DNA from: VRUE01 sp963716245
Lineage (GTDB): Bacteria; Actinomycetota; Thermoleophilia; Solirubrobacterales; 70-9
Length of the DNA: 64,000 nucleotides
Direction of reading: 5' to 3'
NCBI GenBank assembly: GCA_963716245.1
Contig: OY970300.1
Span: 434,001-498,000, forward strand
The position numbers and the translations under genes were made by a program. Positions within the stretch are counted from its first letter, which is position 1, and the number at the start of each line of letters is the position of its first letter. Below the pieces are notes generated by a model. It made no database searches. It worked only from the letters and a program-made list of their open reading frames with translations, and was not told the origin of the DNA. Below, in pieces: positions 8,281 to 16,142 of the stretch.

Positions 8281-8652
8281 ATGATTCAGCAGGAGTCGAG
8301 ACTGAAAGTGGCCGACAACTCGGGCGCCCGCGAGATCCTCTGCATCCGCGTCAAAGGCGGCTCGCACCGCCGCTACGCCGGCGTCGGCGACGTGATCACC
8401 GCGACGGTGAAACAGGCGAGCCCGCAGGGCGGCGTGCGCAAGGGCGAGGTCGTCCAGGCTGTCGTCGTCCGCACCAAGAAGCAGCTCGGCCGCTCCGACG
8501 GCACCTACATCGCCTTCGACGAAAACGCCGCGGTGCTGATCGACCCCGCCAGCAACAACCCGCGCGGCACGCGCATCTTCGGCCCCGTCGCCCGCGAGCT
8601 GCGCGAGCGCAACTTCATGAAAATCGTCTCGCTTGCCCCGGAGGTCCTCTGA
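8281..8652 (+). CDS. rplN: 50S ribosomal protein L14
   Basis: L14 lies at the subunit interface. It has 123 residues: MIQQESRLKVADNSGAREI at the start, GDVITATVKQASPQGGVRKG, and RGTRIFGPVARELRERNFMK at the end. The ATG at 8281 follows the rpsQ stop by 10 bp and matches the family start exactly. TGATG overlap with rplX. Confidence 0.98.
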   Translation: MIQQESRLKVADNSGAREILCIRVKGGSHRRYAGVGDVITATVKQASPQGGVRKGEVVQAVVVRTKKQLGRSDGTYIAFDENAAVLIDPASNNPRGTRIFGPVARELRERNFMKIVSLAPEVL

Positions 8653-8993
8653 TGGCGAAGGCGATGCGAGTCAGGACCGATGACATGGTCAAGGTGATCG
8701 GCGGCAAGGACGCGGGCAAGACCGGCCGCGTGATCCGCACCGAGCCCAAGCGCCAGTTCGTCTACGTCGAGGGGCTGAACATGGTCAAGCGGCACCAGCG
8801 GCCGCTTCCCGTGCAGAACACCCAGCGCAAAAGCGAGGCGATGGGCGGGATCATCGACAAGGAGGGGCCGATCCACGTCTCCAACGTGATGCTGCTCGAC
8901 CCCAAAGACAACAAGCCGACCCGGATCGGCGTGCGCCGCGACAAAGGCGGCAAACGCGAGCGGTTCGCGAAGCGGAGCGGGGCGTCGTTCTGA
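8652..8993 (+). CDS. rplX: 50S ribosomal protein L24
   Basis: L24 initiates 50S assembly. It has 113 residues with the KOW motif DMVKVIGGKDAGKTGRVIRT, then VEGLNMVKRHQRP and GGIIDKEGPIHVSNVMLLD. TGATG overlap on both sides (with rplN and rplE). Confidence 0.98.
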   Translation: MAKAMRVRTDDMVKVIGGKDAGKTGRVIRTEPKRQFVYVEGLNMVKRHQRPLPVQNTQRKSEAMGGIIDKEGPIHVSNVMLLDPKDNKPTRIGVRRDKGGKRERFAKRSGASF

Positions 8994-9802
8994 TGGAGGC
9001 CGCGACCGTGCAATCGAAAGCCGCGCCGCCGCCGCGCCTGCGCGAGCGCTACGAGCAGGAGGTCCTGCCCGCGCTGATGAGCAGGTTCGGCTACTCGACC
9101 ACGATGCAGGCGCCGCGCCTGCAGAAGATCGTCCTCAACATGGGCGTCGGCGAGGCGAAGCAGAACGCGAAGATGCTCGAGGCGGCGCAGGAGCAGCTGG
9201 CGATCATCGCCGGCCAGCAGCCGAGCGTGCGCCGCGCCCGCAAGTCGATCGCGTCCTTCAAGGTCCGCGAGGGCATGCCCGTCGGCCTCTCGGTGACGCT
9301 GCGCCGCGCCCGCATGTGGGAGTTCCTCGACCGCCTCTGCTCGATCGCCGTGCCGCGCATCCGCGACTTCCGCGGCCTCAACCCGCGCTCCTTCGACGGC
9401 CGCGGCAACTACTCGATGGGCGTCAAGGAGCAGCTGATCTTCCCGGAAATCGACTACGACTCGATCGACGAGGTGCGCGGCCTGGACGTGACGATCGCGA
9501 CCAGCGCGCAGACCGATCTGGAGGCTTTCGAACTGCTGCTGGCGCTGGGCATGCCCTTCGCCAAAGAGGGCCGTCCCGGCGAAGAGGAGACCGTCGCCGA
9601 CGCGGCCGAGGAGGAGAGGCGGCGCGAGGAGGCGCGGCTCAAGGCCGAGGCAGAGCAGGCGGCGCTGGAGCAGCTGAAAGAAGAGAACCCGGAGGCCTAC
9701 GAGACGCCCGAGCCGAAGGCTGGCGAGGGAGACGAGGCCGCCGAGGGCGAGACGGAGCAGGCCGACGACTCGGCCGGCGAGGAGACTGACGAGAATGGCT
9801 AA
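8993..9802 (+). CDS. rplE: 50S ribosomal protein L5 with an acidic C-terminal extension
   Basis: L5 binds 5S rRNA and contacts P-site tRNA. The canonical part covers about residues 14-187: ERYEQEVLPALMSRFGY, QAPRLQKIVLNMGVGEAKQN, RKSIASFKVREGMPVGLSVTLR, RGLNPRSFDGRGNYSMGVKEQ. It is followed by about 80 residues of Glu/Ala-rich coiled-coil-like and then acidic sequence (EEERRREEARLKAEAEQ, then GEGDEAAEGETEQ). Total 269 against about 180. The ATG of rpsZ lies inside its 3' end (8-base overlap). Confidence 0.96.
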   Translation: MEAATVQSKAAPPPRLRERYEQEVLPALMSRFGYSTTMQAPRLQKIVLNMGVGEAKQNAKMLEAAQEQLAIIAGQQPSVRRARKSIASFKVREGMPVGLSVTLRRARMWEFLDRLCSIAVPRIRDFRGLNPRSFDGRGNYSMGVKEQLIFPEIDYDSIDEVRGLDVTIATSAQTDLEAFELLLALGMPFAKEGRPGEEETVADAAEEERRREEARLKAEAEQAALEQLKEENPEAYETPEPKAGEGDEAAEGETEQADDSAGEETDENG

Positions 9803-9980
9803 GACGTCCCAGAGGGTGAAGCAGGGCCGCAAGGCCAAGTACAAGAGCCGCGAATACAACCGCTGCCGCCGATGCGGGAGGCCGCGCGGCTACTTCCGCA
9901 AGTTCGGCCTCTGCCGGATCTGCCTGCGCGGGGCGGCCCACGAGGGCTACGTGCCCGGCATGACCAAGTCGAGCTGGTAG
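9795..9980 (+). CDS. rpsZ: 30S ribosomal protein S14, zinc-binding type
   Basis: This is the short (61-residue) C+ form of S14. Two CxxC pairs, CRRCGRPRGYFRKFGLCRIC, form the zinc ribbon. It overlaps the end of rplE and precedes rpsH by 9 bp, the standard spc order. Together with the CxxC forms of S4 and L36 here, it shows a zinc-dependent ribosome. Confidence 0.98.
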   Translation: MAKTSQRVKQGRKAKYKSREYNRCRRCGRPRGYFRKFGLCRICLRGAAHEGYVPGMTKSSW

Positions 9981-9989
9981 GACGAGACG

Positions 9990-10385
9990 ATGCTGAACGA
10001 CCCCGTCGCCGATTACCTGACCCGGATCCGCAACGCGATCGGCTCCGGCCATGACGAGGTGCGCATCCCCGCCTCGCGGCTGAAGGAGGAGATGTCGCGC
10101 ATCCTCAAGGAGCAGGGCTACATCCGCGACTTCAATCGCGAGCCGGCCGAGGTCGGCGAAGCGATCAAGATCCGCCTCAAGTACACCGAGGATCGTCGCC
10201 CGGTGATCGCCGGCCTGGAGCGGATCTCCCGCCCCGGCCGACGCCGCTACGTCGACCACAAGCAGATCCCGCGCGTCCACGGCGGGACCGGCACGGCGAT
10301 CGTCAGCACCTCCACCGGCGTGATGACCGGCCACGAAGCGAAGGCGAAGGGAGTCGGCGGCGAGGTAGTCGCCTACGTGTGGTGA
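9990..10385 (+). CDS. rpsH: 30S ribosomal protein S8
   Basis: S8 binds the central domain of 16S rRNA; in E. coli it represses the spc operon. It has 131 residues: NDPVADYLTRIRNAI at the start, then SRLKEEMSRILKEQGYI, and the C-terminal STSTGVMTGHEAKAKGVGGE. TGATG overlap with rplF. Confidence 0.98.
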   Translation: MLNDPVADYLTRIRNAIGSGHDEVRIPASRLKEEMSRILKEQGYIRDFNREPAEVGEAIKIRLKYTEDRRPVIAGLERISRPGRRRYVDHKQIPRVHGGTGTAIVSTSTGVMTGHEAKAKGVGGEVVAYVW

Positions 10386-10918
10386 TGAGCCGGATCGGAA
10401 GGAAACCCATCCCCGTGCCGGACTCCGTGACCGTCGAGGTCGCCCCCGGCCGCGTCGCCGTCAAGGGCCCGAAGGGGGAGCTGACGCAGGCGCTCTCGCC
10501 GGACATGAAGGTCGAGCAGGAGGACGGCAACGTGACCGTCGCCCGGCCGACCGACCGCGGCGAGCACCGCGCCCTGCACGGCCTCACCCGCAGCCTGATC
10601 GCGAACATGGTCGAAGGGGTCACCGAGGGCTTCGAGAAGCGCCTCGAGATCCAGGGCGTCGGCTACCGCGCCCAGCTCAAGGGCCGCAACCTCGAGATGG
10701 CGCTCGGCTACTCGCACCCGGTGGCGATCGAGGCGCCCGAGGGGATCGAGTTCGAGGTGCCGCAGCCGACCGAGATCGTCGTGCGCGGCATCGACAAGCA
10801 GCTGGTCGGCCAGGTGGCCGCGGACATCCGCAAGCGCCGCCCGCCGGAGCCCTACAAGGGCAAGGGCATCCGCTACCGCGGCGAGCAGGTCCTCCGCAAG
10901 GTCGGGAAGCGCGCATGA
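10385..10918 (+). CDS. rplF: 50S ribosomal protein L6
   Basis: L6 lies near the sarcin-ricin loop. It has 177 residues: MSRIGRKPIPVPDSVTVEV, then VAVKGPKGELTQALSPDM, and the late PEPYKGKGIRYRGEQVLRK. Two in-frame GTG codons precede the ATG, but the TGATG overlap with rpsH and the family start both favour ATG at 10385. Four-base ATGA overlap with rplR. Confidence 0.98.
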   Translation: MSRIGRKPIPVPDSVTVEVAPGRVAVKGPKGELTQALSPDMKVEQEDGNVTVARPTDRGEHRALHGLTRSLIANMVEGVTEGFEKRLEIQGVGYRAQLKGRNLEMALGYSHPVAIEAPEGIEFEVPQPTEIVVRGIDKQLVGQVAADIRKRRPPEPYKGKGIRYRGEQVLRKVGKRA

Positions 10919-11268
10919 CCGTCTTGACGAAGCGACAGGCGCGCCTGCGCCGCCGCCGCCGGGTGCGCGCCCGGATCGTCGGCAGCACCGAGCGGCCCCG
11001 CCTCTCGGTGTACAGGTCCAACCGCGGCGTCTTCGCCCAGCTGGTCGACGACAGCAAGGGCCACACGGTTGCCGCCGTCAACTGGATCGAGCCGGAGCTG
11101 CGCAAGCTCACGGCCGGCGACCAGGCCAAGCGGGCCGGCGAGCTGCTCGCCGAGCGCGCCAAGGCGGCCGGGGTCGAGACCTGCGTCTTCGATCGCGGCG
11201 GATACCAGTTCCACGGCCGCGTCAAGGCCCTGGCCGAAGGTGCCCGCGAGGGAGGCCTGAAGTTCTGA
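10915..11268 (+). CDS. rplR: 50S ribosomal protein L18
   Basis: L18 carries 5S rRNA into the central protuberance. It has 117 residues: RRRRRVRARIVGSTERPRLSVYRSN, then FAQLVDDSKGHTVAA and YQFHGRVKALAEGAREGGL. It starts at the ATGA overlap with rplF. It is followed by 58 bp, the largest gap in the spc operon, which has a possible promoter. Confidence 0.98.
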   Translation: MTVLTKRQARLRRRRRVRARIVGSTERPRLSVYRSNRGVFAQLVDDSKGHTVAAVNWIEPELRKLTAGDQAKRAGELLAERAKAAGVETCVFDRGGYQFHGRVKALAEGAREGGLKF

Positions 11269-11293
11269 TGGCCGGCCACAGCTCGTTCAGTCA

Positions 11294-11310
11294 GCTACCT
11301 TGTTCGGTCC
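11294..11310 (+). promoter_or_regulatory. Possible internal promoter before rpsE
   Basis: GCTACCTTGTTCGG lies in the rplR-rpsE gap. TACCTT at 11296-11301 fits TANNNT. The string resembles those upstream of tuf (1110) and rpmJ (16436), though three bases are missing in the middle. No -35 is obvious. Confidence 0.3.
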
Positions 11311-11326
11311 GATGAAGGGCATGGAC

Positions 11327-12130
11327 ATGACCAACGTGGAGACGGTGAGCCCGCGCGGGCTCGATCTCCAGGAGCGCGTGATCGAAATCAACCGCGTCGC
11401 CAAGGTGGTCAAGGGCGGCCGGCGGTTCTCGTTCACCGCGCTGGTCGCGGTCGGCGACGAAGAGGGCGTGGTCGGGATCGGCTACGGCAAGGCCCGCGAG
11501 GTCCCGCTGGCGATCCAGAAGGCGGTCGAGAACGCGCGCAAGGAACTGATCCGCGTGCCCAAATACGGGCAGACGCTGACCCACAAGATCATCGGCCGCT
11601 ACGGCGCCGGCCACGTCGTCCTGCGGCCGGCCAGCCCGGGTACCGGCGTGATCGCCGGCGGCGGCGTCCGCGCCGTGCTCGAGCTGGGCGGCGTTCGCGA
11701 CGTGCTGACCAAGAGCATCGGGACGCAGAACCCGATCAACCTGGTCAAGGCGACGATGGACGGGCTCGTGCGGCTGCGGAGGCCCGAGGAGGTTGCCGAG
11801 CTGCGGGGGCTGACGGTCGCCCAGGTCTTGGGAGTACAGAAGACCAATGGCGCAGCACAGAGCGTTGCGCCCGCGGGTCCTGTCGCGGACGAGGGGTCCT
11901 CGTCCTCGCGGGACGACGCTGCGGGCGAGGACCCCTCATCCGCGCCACCCGCGGCACAAACGTCTGAGGCTGCGGCAGCGCCAGCCGCCGATGCTGCGGC
12001 TCCGGCGGCTGAGACCCCAGCTGCCGATCCAAAGCCGGACTCGCCGACTGAGCCGGTCGAGCCGGAGACTTCCAGCGACGCCAGCCCAGTTGAAGAGCCG
12101 GCGCCTCCTGCTGAGGAGGGTCAGGCGTGA
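11327..12130 (+). CDS. rpsE: 30S ribosomal protein S5 with a long C-terminal extension
   Basis: S5 shapes the mRNA entry channel and affects decoding fidelity. The canonical part is about residues 1-175: LQERVIEINRVAKVVKGGRR, FTALVAVGDEEGVVGIGYGKA, VVLRPASPGTGVIAGGGVRAV, and TKSIGTQNPINLVKATMDGL. An Ala/Pro/Glu/Ser-rich tail of about 90 residues follows, making 267 in all. An in-frame TTG (11300) and two ATGs lie upstream, but GAAGGG sits 7 bases before the ATG at 11327, which gives the start MTNVETVS. The tail contains the palindrome shared with rpsQ. It overlaps rpmD by four bases. Confidence 0.95.
   Translation: MTNVETVSPRGLDLQERVIEINRVAKVVKGGRRFSFTALVAVGDEEGVVGIGYGKAREVPLAIQKAVENARKELIRVPKYGQTLTHKIIGRYGAGHVVLRPASPGTGVIAGGGVRAVLELGGVRDVLTKSIGTQNPINLVKATMDGLVRLRRPEEVAELRGLTVAQVLGVQKTNGAAQSVAPAGPVADEGSSSSRDDAAGEDPSSAPPAAQTSEAAAAPAADAAAPAAETPAADPKPDSPTEPVEPETSSDASPVEEPAPPAEEGQA
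11871..11954. repeat. Nested palindrome inside rpsE (copy 2 of the repeat in rpsQ)
   Basis: The outer arms are CCGCGGGT (11871-11878) and ACCCGCGG (11947-11954). The inner arms are GGACGAGGGGTCCTC (from 11887) and GAGGACCCCTCATCC (to 11941), 14 of 15 paired. The left 40 bases are nearly identical to rpsQ 7660-7698; the spacer between the inner arms differs. The copy is translated as AGPVADEGSSSS and then EDPSSAPPA, the same frame and orientation as in S17. Confidence 0.85.
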
Positions 12131-12306
12131 GCGGGGTGAAGATCAAGCAGGTTCGGTCGGCCAATGGGTCCAACCCGAGCCAGAAAGCGACCCTGGCGGC
12201 GCTTGGGCTGCGGGGGATCGGGAAGTCGGTCGAGCGGAAGGACTCGCCGCAGCTGCAGGGGCAGCTGCGGGTCGTCTCCCACCTGGTCGAGGTGGACGGT
12301 GGCTGA
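12127..12306 (+). CDS. rpmD: 50S ribosomal protein L30
   Basis: L30 is a small 23S rRNA-binding protein. The 59-residue product reads SGVKIKQVRSANGSNPSQKA, then LAALGLRGIGKSVERKDSP and LRVVSHLVEVDGG. This matches the L30 pattern of a KIKQVRS start, LGLRGIGK and VSHLVEV. The start is GTG at 12127, in a GTGA overlap with rpsE. Its last 8 bases overlap the GTG of rplO. Confidence 0.95.
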   Translation: MSGVKIKQVRSANGSNPSQKATLAALGLRGIGKSVERKDSPQLQGQLRVVSHLVEVDGG

Positions 12307-12859
12307 GAAAACCGCGAAAGAGAAAGCTCCCAAAGCCAAAGCTTCCAAAGAGGAGAAGGACGCCGGACCGAGCGAGCGGACTTTGGAGATCGGGCTGCAC
12401 AACCTGAAGCCCAAGCCTGGGTCGAAACGGCCGCGCAAGCGGCTGGGCCGCGGCGAGGGGAGCGGGCTGGGCAAGACCTCCGGCCGGGGCCACAAGGGCT
12501 ACGGCTCGCGCTCGGGGTCGAAGCGGAAGGCCGGCTACGAGGGCGGCCAGAACCCGATCCACATGCGGATGCGAAAGCTGCGCGGCCCGCACAAAAAGCA
12601 GTCGATGCCCTTCGAGCGCTTCCGCACCGCGAGCCAGCCGGTCAACGTCGGCGACCTCGACGAGCGCTTCGACGCGGGGGCTGAGATCACGCCCGCGACC
12701 CTCAAGGAGAAGGGGCTTGCGAAGCGCTCCGATCCGGTCAAGGTGCTGGCCCGCGGGGACGTCTCGAAGAAGCTCGAGGTCCACGCGCACGCCTTCAGTG
12801 CGGCAGCCCGCGAGAAGATCGAGGCGGCCGGCGGTTCCTGTCACACTCTGGAGCCGTAA
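12299..12859 (+). CDS. rplO: 50S ribosomal protein L15
   Basis: L15 assembles late into the 50S subunit. It has 186 residues. A lysine-rich N-terminal tail (AEKTAKEKAPKAKASKEEKD) precedes the canonical start LGLHNLKP-like segment (IGLHNLKPKPGSKRPRKRLG). Then come GRGEGSGLGKTSGRGHKGYG, YEGGQNPIHMRMRKLRG and the C-terminal VKVLARGDVSKKLEVHAHAF. The GTG at 12299 overlaps the end of rpmD. It ends in a TAATG overlap with secY. Confidence 0.96.
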   Translation: MAEKTAKEKAPKAKASKEEKDAGPSERTLEIGLHNLKPKPGSKRPRKRLGRGEGSGLGKTSGRGHKGYGSRSGSKRKAGYEGGQNPIHMRMRKLRGPHKKQSMPFERFRTASQPVNVGDLDERFDAGAEITPATLKEKGLAKRSDPVKVLARGDVSKKLEVHAHAFSAAAREKIEAAGGSCHTLEP

Positions 12860-14130
12860 TGCTCAGGACTATTGCGAACGCTTTCAGCGTCGCCGACATC
12901 CGCAAGAAGCTTGCGTTCACGGCGGCGATGCTCCTGCTCTACCGGCTCGGAGCCTTCATTCCCGCGCCCGGCATCGACATCGACGCCGTCAACGAACTGC
13001 AGAGCAACTTCGAAGGCGACAGCATCCTCGGCTTCCTCAACCTCTTCTCGGGCGGCGGGCTCGAACGAATGTCGCTGTTCGCGCTCGGGATCATGCCCTA
13101 CATCACGGCCTCGATCATCCTGCAGCTGCTCACGGTCGTCGTCCCCTCGCTGGAGAAGCTGCAGAAAGAAGGCGAGGTCGGCCAGCAGAAGATCACCCAG
13201 TACACGCGCTACCTGACCGTCGCGCTCGCCTTCGCGCAGTCCTTCGGCTTCGTCTACCTCTTCAAATCCTTCGGCGAGCAGGCCGGCGGCAACCTGATCG
13301 GCGCTCTGACCCCTCCGAAAATCCTCCTGATCGTGATCTGCCTGACCGCCGGCACCACCCTGCTGATGTGGCTGGGCGAGCTGATCACCCAGCGCGGGAT
13401 CGGCAACGGGATCTCGCTGATGATCTTCGCCTCGATCGTCTCCGGCCTGCCGGGCGGGATCCAGGCCTGGTGGACCAACCCCGACCAGGTCTTCGTCGTG
13501 ATGATGCCCTTCGTCGCGCTCGCCGTGATCATCGCGATCGTCTTCGTCCAGGAGGGTCAGCGCCGCATCCCGGTCCAGTACGCGAAACGGGTTGTCGGCC
13601 GGAAAATGACCTCGGGCGGCTCGACCTATCTGCCGCTGCGGGTCAACATGGCCGGCGTCATCCCGGTCATCTTCGCCGCCTCGATCATGGCCTTCCCGCC
13701 GACGATCGGGCAGCTGCTGAACACCCCGGCCGCGCTCGACTTCGCCGCCTTCTTCGGGCCGAACACCTGGGCCTACGTGGCCGGCGAGGTGTTCTTCATC
13801 GTCGTCTTCACCTACTTCTACACGGCAGTCACCTTCAACCCGGTCGACCAGGCCGACAATCTGAAGAAATACGGCGGCTTCATCCCCGGCGTGCGGCCGG
13901 GGCGGCCCACGGCCGAGTACCTCGACCGGATCCTCTCGCGGCTGACCTTCCCCGGCGCCCTCTACCTGGGCGCGGTGGCGGCGCTGCCGACGATCCTGAT
14001 CAGCCAGACGTCGGCCAACTTCTTCTTCGGCGGCACCTCGATCCTGATCGTGATCGGCGTCGCGCTCGACACCGTCAAGCAGCTCGAGGCGCAGCTCATG
14101 ATGCGCAACTACGAGGGCTTCTTGAAATAG
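12859..14130 (+). CDS. secY: Protein translocase subunit SecY
   Basis: SecY is the channel-forming core of the Sec translocon. It has 423 residues and ten hydrophobic helices. Family segments are RLGAFIPAPGID near the N terminus, LFALGIMPYITASIILQLL, LITQRGIGNGISLMIFASIV, the cytoplasmic loop EGQRRIPVQYAKRVVGRKM, and the end LDTVKQLEAQLMMRNYEGF. It is translationally coupled to rplO and followed by adk after 146 bp. Confidence 0.98.
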   Translation: MLRTIANAFSVADIRKKLAFTAAMLLLYRLGAFIPAPGIDIDAVNELQSNFEGDSILGFLNLFSGGGLERMSLFALGIMPYITASIILQLLTVVVPSLEKLQKEGEVGQQKITQYTRYLTVALAFAQSFGFVYLFKSFGEQAGGNLIGALTPPKILLIVICLTAGTTLLMWLGELITQRGIGNGISLMIFASIVSGLPGGIQAWWTNPDQVFVVMMPFVALAVIIAIVFVQEGQRRIPVQYAKRVVGRKMTSGGSTYLPLRVNMAGVIPVIFAASIMAFPPTIGQLLNTPAALDFAAFFGPNTWAYVAGEVFFIVVFTYFYTAVTFNPVDQADNLKKYGGFIPGVRPGRPTAEYLDRILSRLTFPGALYLGAVAALPTILISQTSANFFFGGTSILIVIGVALDTVKQLEAQLMMRNYEGFLK

Positions 14131-14276
14131 GTTGAGGACGCTGCAAACCTGCGCATCTCGGGGTCTTCGGTCGGTCGCCTCGGGTCACGCACTAGAGTGC
14201 GCTCCCCTCGGCGCCCTCCCTGCATCCCCCGACCTGCTTGGTTTTCGCGCCCTCAATCCGATTTCAGACCTACTTC

Positions 14277-14957
14277 ATGCCTGAACTCAATCTCGTACTC
14301 CTCGGACCTCCCGGCAGCGGCAAGGGGACGCAGGGCGAGCGGCTGCAGGAGGACCTGCGGCTGCCGTACTGGGCTACCGGCGACATCCTCCGGGCGGCGG
14401 TGCGGGAGGGGACGGAGCTGGGCCGGCTGGCGAAGGAGTACATGGATCGCGGCGACCTGGTGCCGGACGAGGTGATCGTCGGGGCGATCGGCGAGCGGGT
14501 CGGCTCCAGCGAGGCCGCGGAGGGGTTCATCCTCGACGGCTTCCCGCGCACCGTGCCCCAGGCCGAGGCGCTCGCCGCGAAGCTGGCCGAGCTCGGTCGC
14601 GAGCTGAGCGGGGTGCTGCTGATCGACGCCAGCGACGAGGAGGTGACCCGCCGGCTCGGCGGGCGTCGCACCTGCGTCGAGGGCGGCCACGTCTACCACG
14701 TCGAGTTCAACCCGCCCGAGCGCGAGGGTGTATGCGACGTCGACGGCAGCGAGCTGATCGTCCGCGACGACGACAAGCCCGACGTGATCGCCAAGCGGCT
14801 CGAGACCTACCACGAGAAGACCAAGCCGCTGATCGACTTCTACGACAGCCGGGGGCTGCTGCGGCGGATCGACGGCTGCGCCTCCCCGGACGAGGTCGCG
14901 GCCGAGCTGCAGGGGACGCTGAAGACGCTGAAGCCGGAAGCCGGCGGGGCCGTCTAG
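14277..14957 (+). CDS. adk: Adenylate kinase
   Basis: This enzyme interconverts ATP + AMP and 2 ADP in the cytoplasm. It has 226 residues with the P loop GPPGSGKGTQGERL, the AMP site ATGDILRAAV, GFILDGFPRT and the LID domain GGRRTCVEGGHVYHVEFNPP. The LID keeps one Cys and VCDVDG, so the usual four-Cys zinc knuckle is incomplete. ATG at 14277 gives the family start MPELNLVLLG; a longer in-frame start exists, but the extra 13 residues look non-native. Confidence 0.97.
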   Translation: MPELNLVLLGPPGSGKGTQGERLQEDLRLPYWATGDILRAAVREGTELGRLAKEYMDRGDLVPDEVIVGAIGERVGSSEAAEGFILDGFPRTVPQAEALAAKLAELGRELSGVLLIDASDEEVTRRLGGRRTCVEGGHVYHVEFNPPEREGVCDVDGSELIVRDDDKPDVIAKRLETYHEKTKPLIDFYDSRGLLRRIDGCASPDEVAAELQGTLKTLKPEAGGAV

Positions 14958-14979
14958 ACGGCGCGCGGGGGCGGCTAGC

Positions 14980-15747
14980 GTGTACCGGATGATCATCACC
15001 AAGACCCCCGAGCAGCTCGACGAGATGGCTGCCTCGGGGTCGATCCTCGTCCGCTGCCTGCGCATGCTCGCTGGCAAGGCGCGGGCGGGGGTGACGACCA
15101 AGGAGCTCGACGCGGCCGCCGAGAAGTTCATCCGCTCGCAGGGCGCCGAGCCGGCCTTCAAGGGCTACCGGGGCTTCCCGGGCTCGATCTGCGTCTCGCC
15201 GAACTCGATGGTCGTCCACGGCATCCCCGGCCCCTACGAGCTCAAGCGGGGCGACGTGCTCTCGATCGACGTCGGCGTGATCAAGGACGGCTGGGTCGCC
15301 GACGCGGCGATCACGGTGCCGATCGGACCGGTCTCCCCCGAGGCCCGCAAGCTCCTCGACGTGACCAGGGCGTCGCTGTTCGCCGGCGTCGAGCAGATGC
15401 GCCCGGGCAACCACCTGGGCGACGTCTCCGCCGCGATCCAGCGCAGCGTCGAGATCGAGGGCCTTTCGATCATCCGAACGCTCGTCGGGCACGGGATCGG
15501 CCGCGAGATGCACGAGGAGCCGCAGGTGCCCAACTTCGGCGAGCCCGGCAAGGGGCCGCTGCTGGAGGAGGGGACGGTGCTGGCGATCGAGCCGATGGTC
15601 AACGCCGGGGGCTCGCTGGTCCGGATGGGCGACGACGGCTGGGCGGTCTACTCCGAGGACGGGTCCCTGGCGGCCCACTTCGAGTTCACCGTCGCGGTCA
15701 CCGCCGACGATCCCCGCATCCTCACCCCCTGGCACGAGGACGAGTAG
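14980..15747 (+). CDS. map: Methionine aminopeptidase, type I
   Basis: This metal-dependent enzyme removes initiator methionine from nascent proteins. It has 255 residues from GTG 14980, or 252 if ATG 14989 (MIITKTPEQL) is used; GGGGGCGG lies about 7 bases before the GTG. Metal-ligand segments are LSIDVGVIKDGWVADAA (two Asp), VGHGIGREMHEEPQVPNFG (His), LAIEPMV (Glu) and AHFEFTVAV (Glu). It lies directly after adk as in the usual spc operon. Confidence 0.95.
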   Translation: MYRMIITKTPEQLDEMAASGSILVRCLRMLAGKARAGVTTKELDAAAEKFIRSQGAEPAFKGYRGFPGSICVSPNSMVVHGIPGPYELKRGDVLSIDVGVIKDGWVADAAITVPIGPVSPEARKLLDVTRASLFAGVEQMRPGNHLGDVSAAIQRSVEIEGLSIIRTLVGHGIGREMHEEPQVPNFGEPGKGPLLEEGTVLAIEPMVNAGGSLVRMGDDGWAVYSEDGSLAAHFEFTVAVTADDPRILTPWHEDE

Positions 15748-15751
15748 CGCC

Positions 15752-16090
15752 CTACGCCTCGCCGTCCTTCTCGTCGACCTCGCGCGAGGTCTCGAGGACC
15801 CCGCGAATCCATCCGGCGCCCTCGTCGAGGGCCGAGGCGTAGAGCTCGCCGGCCTGCGCACCGCCCGGGTGAACCGCCCGCAGCGCCTCCCCCTGGACGA
15901 GCAGGGCGAGGTGCCGCTCGACCTGGGTGCGCGGCGCGTCCAGCGCCTCGGCCAGCTGCCGCGGGCTGACCGGCTCCTGCGCCTGGTCGCAGTGACGGAG
16001 GACGCGACGTCCGAGCGGATCGCCGAGCGAGGCGACCAGCTTCGAGAGCGACGCGCCCGCACTTCCGGGAGAGCCGTTTGTCATAAACAT
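15752..16090 (-). CDS. ArsR-like winged-helix regulator
   Basis: The 112-residue protein has a helix-turn-helix core, SLGDPLGRRVLRHCDQAQEP, SPRQLAEALDAPRTQVERHL and ALLVQGEALRAV, typical of an ArsR/PadR-like winged helix. It lacks obvious metal-binding cysteines apart from one in LRHCDQ. Its stop nearly abuts the map stop (convergent). The start at 16090 is ATG, directly next to a palindrome shared with the divergent XRE gene. It sits, with the next gene, where infA is normally found. Target unknown. Confidence 0.75.
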   Translation of the reverse strand: MFMTNGSPGSAGASLSKLVASLGDPLGRRVLRHCDQAQEPVSPRQLAEALDAPRTQVERHLALLVQGEALRAVHPGGAQAGELYASALDEGAGWIRGVLETSREVDEKDGEA

Positions 16091-16109
16091 TAGGGTATAT
16101 ATGCTCTAA
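16090..16109. promoter_or_regulatory. Palindromic operator candidate between two divergent regulators
   Basis: TTAGGGTATATATGCTCTAA is an imperfect 20-bp palindrome (16 of 20 bases symmetric) with an AT core. It lies at the start codon of the ArsR-like gene and 34 bp before the XRE gene, so one or both regulators could bind it. Confidence 0.5.
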
Positions 16110-16142
16110 CGTTGAGTGCGCCGCTGCGGAAGGGTTGGGGCG

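Noticed and set aside
16090..16109. A third IdeR box
   Set aside because: It shares TTAGG-like ends, but the centre is longer and AT-rich and does not fit the 19-bp consensus; more likely an operator of the adjacent regulators.
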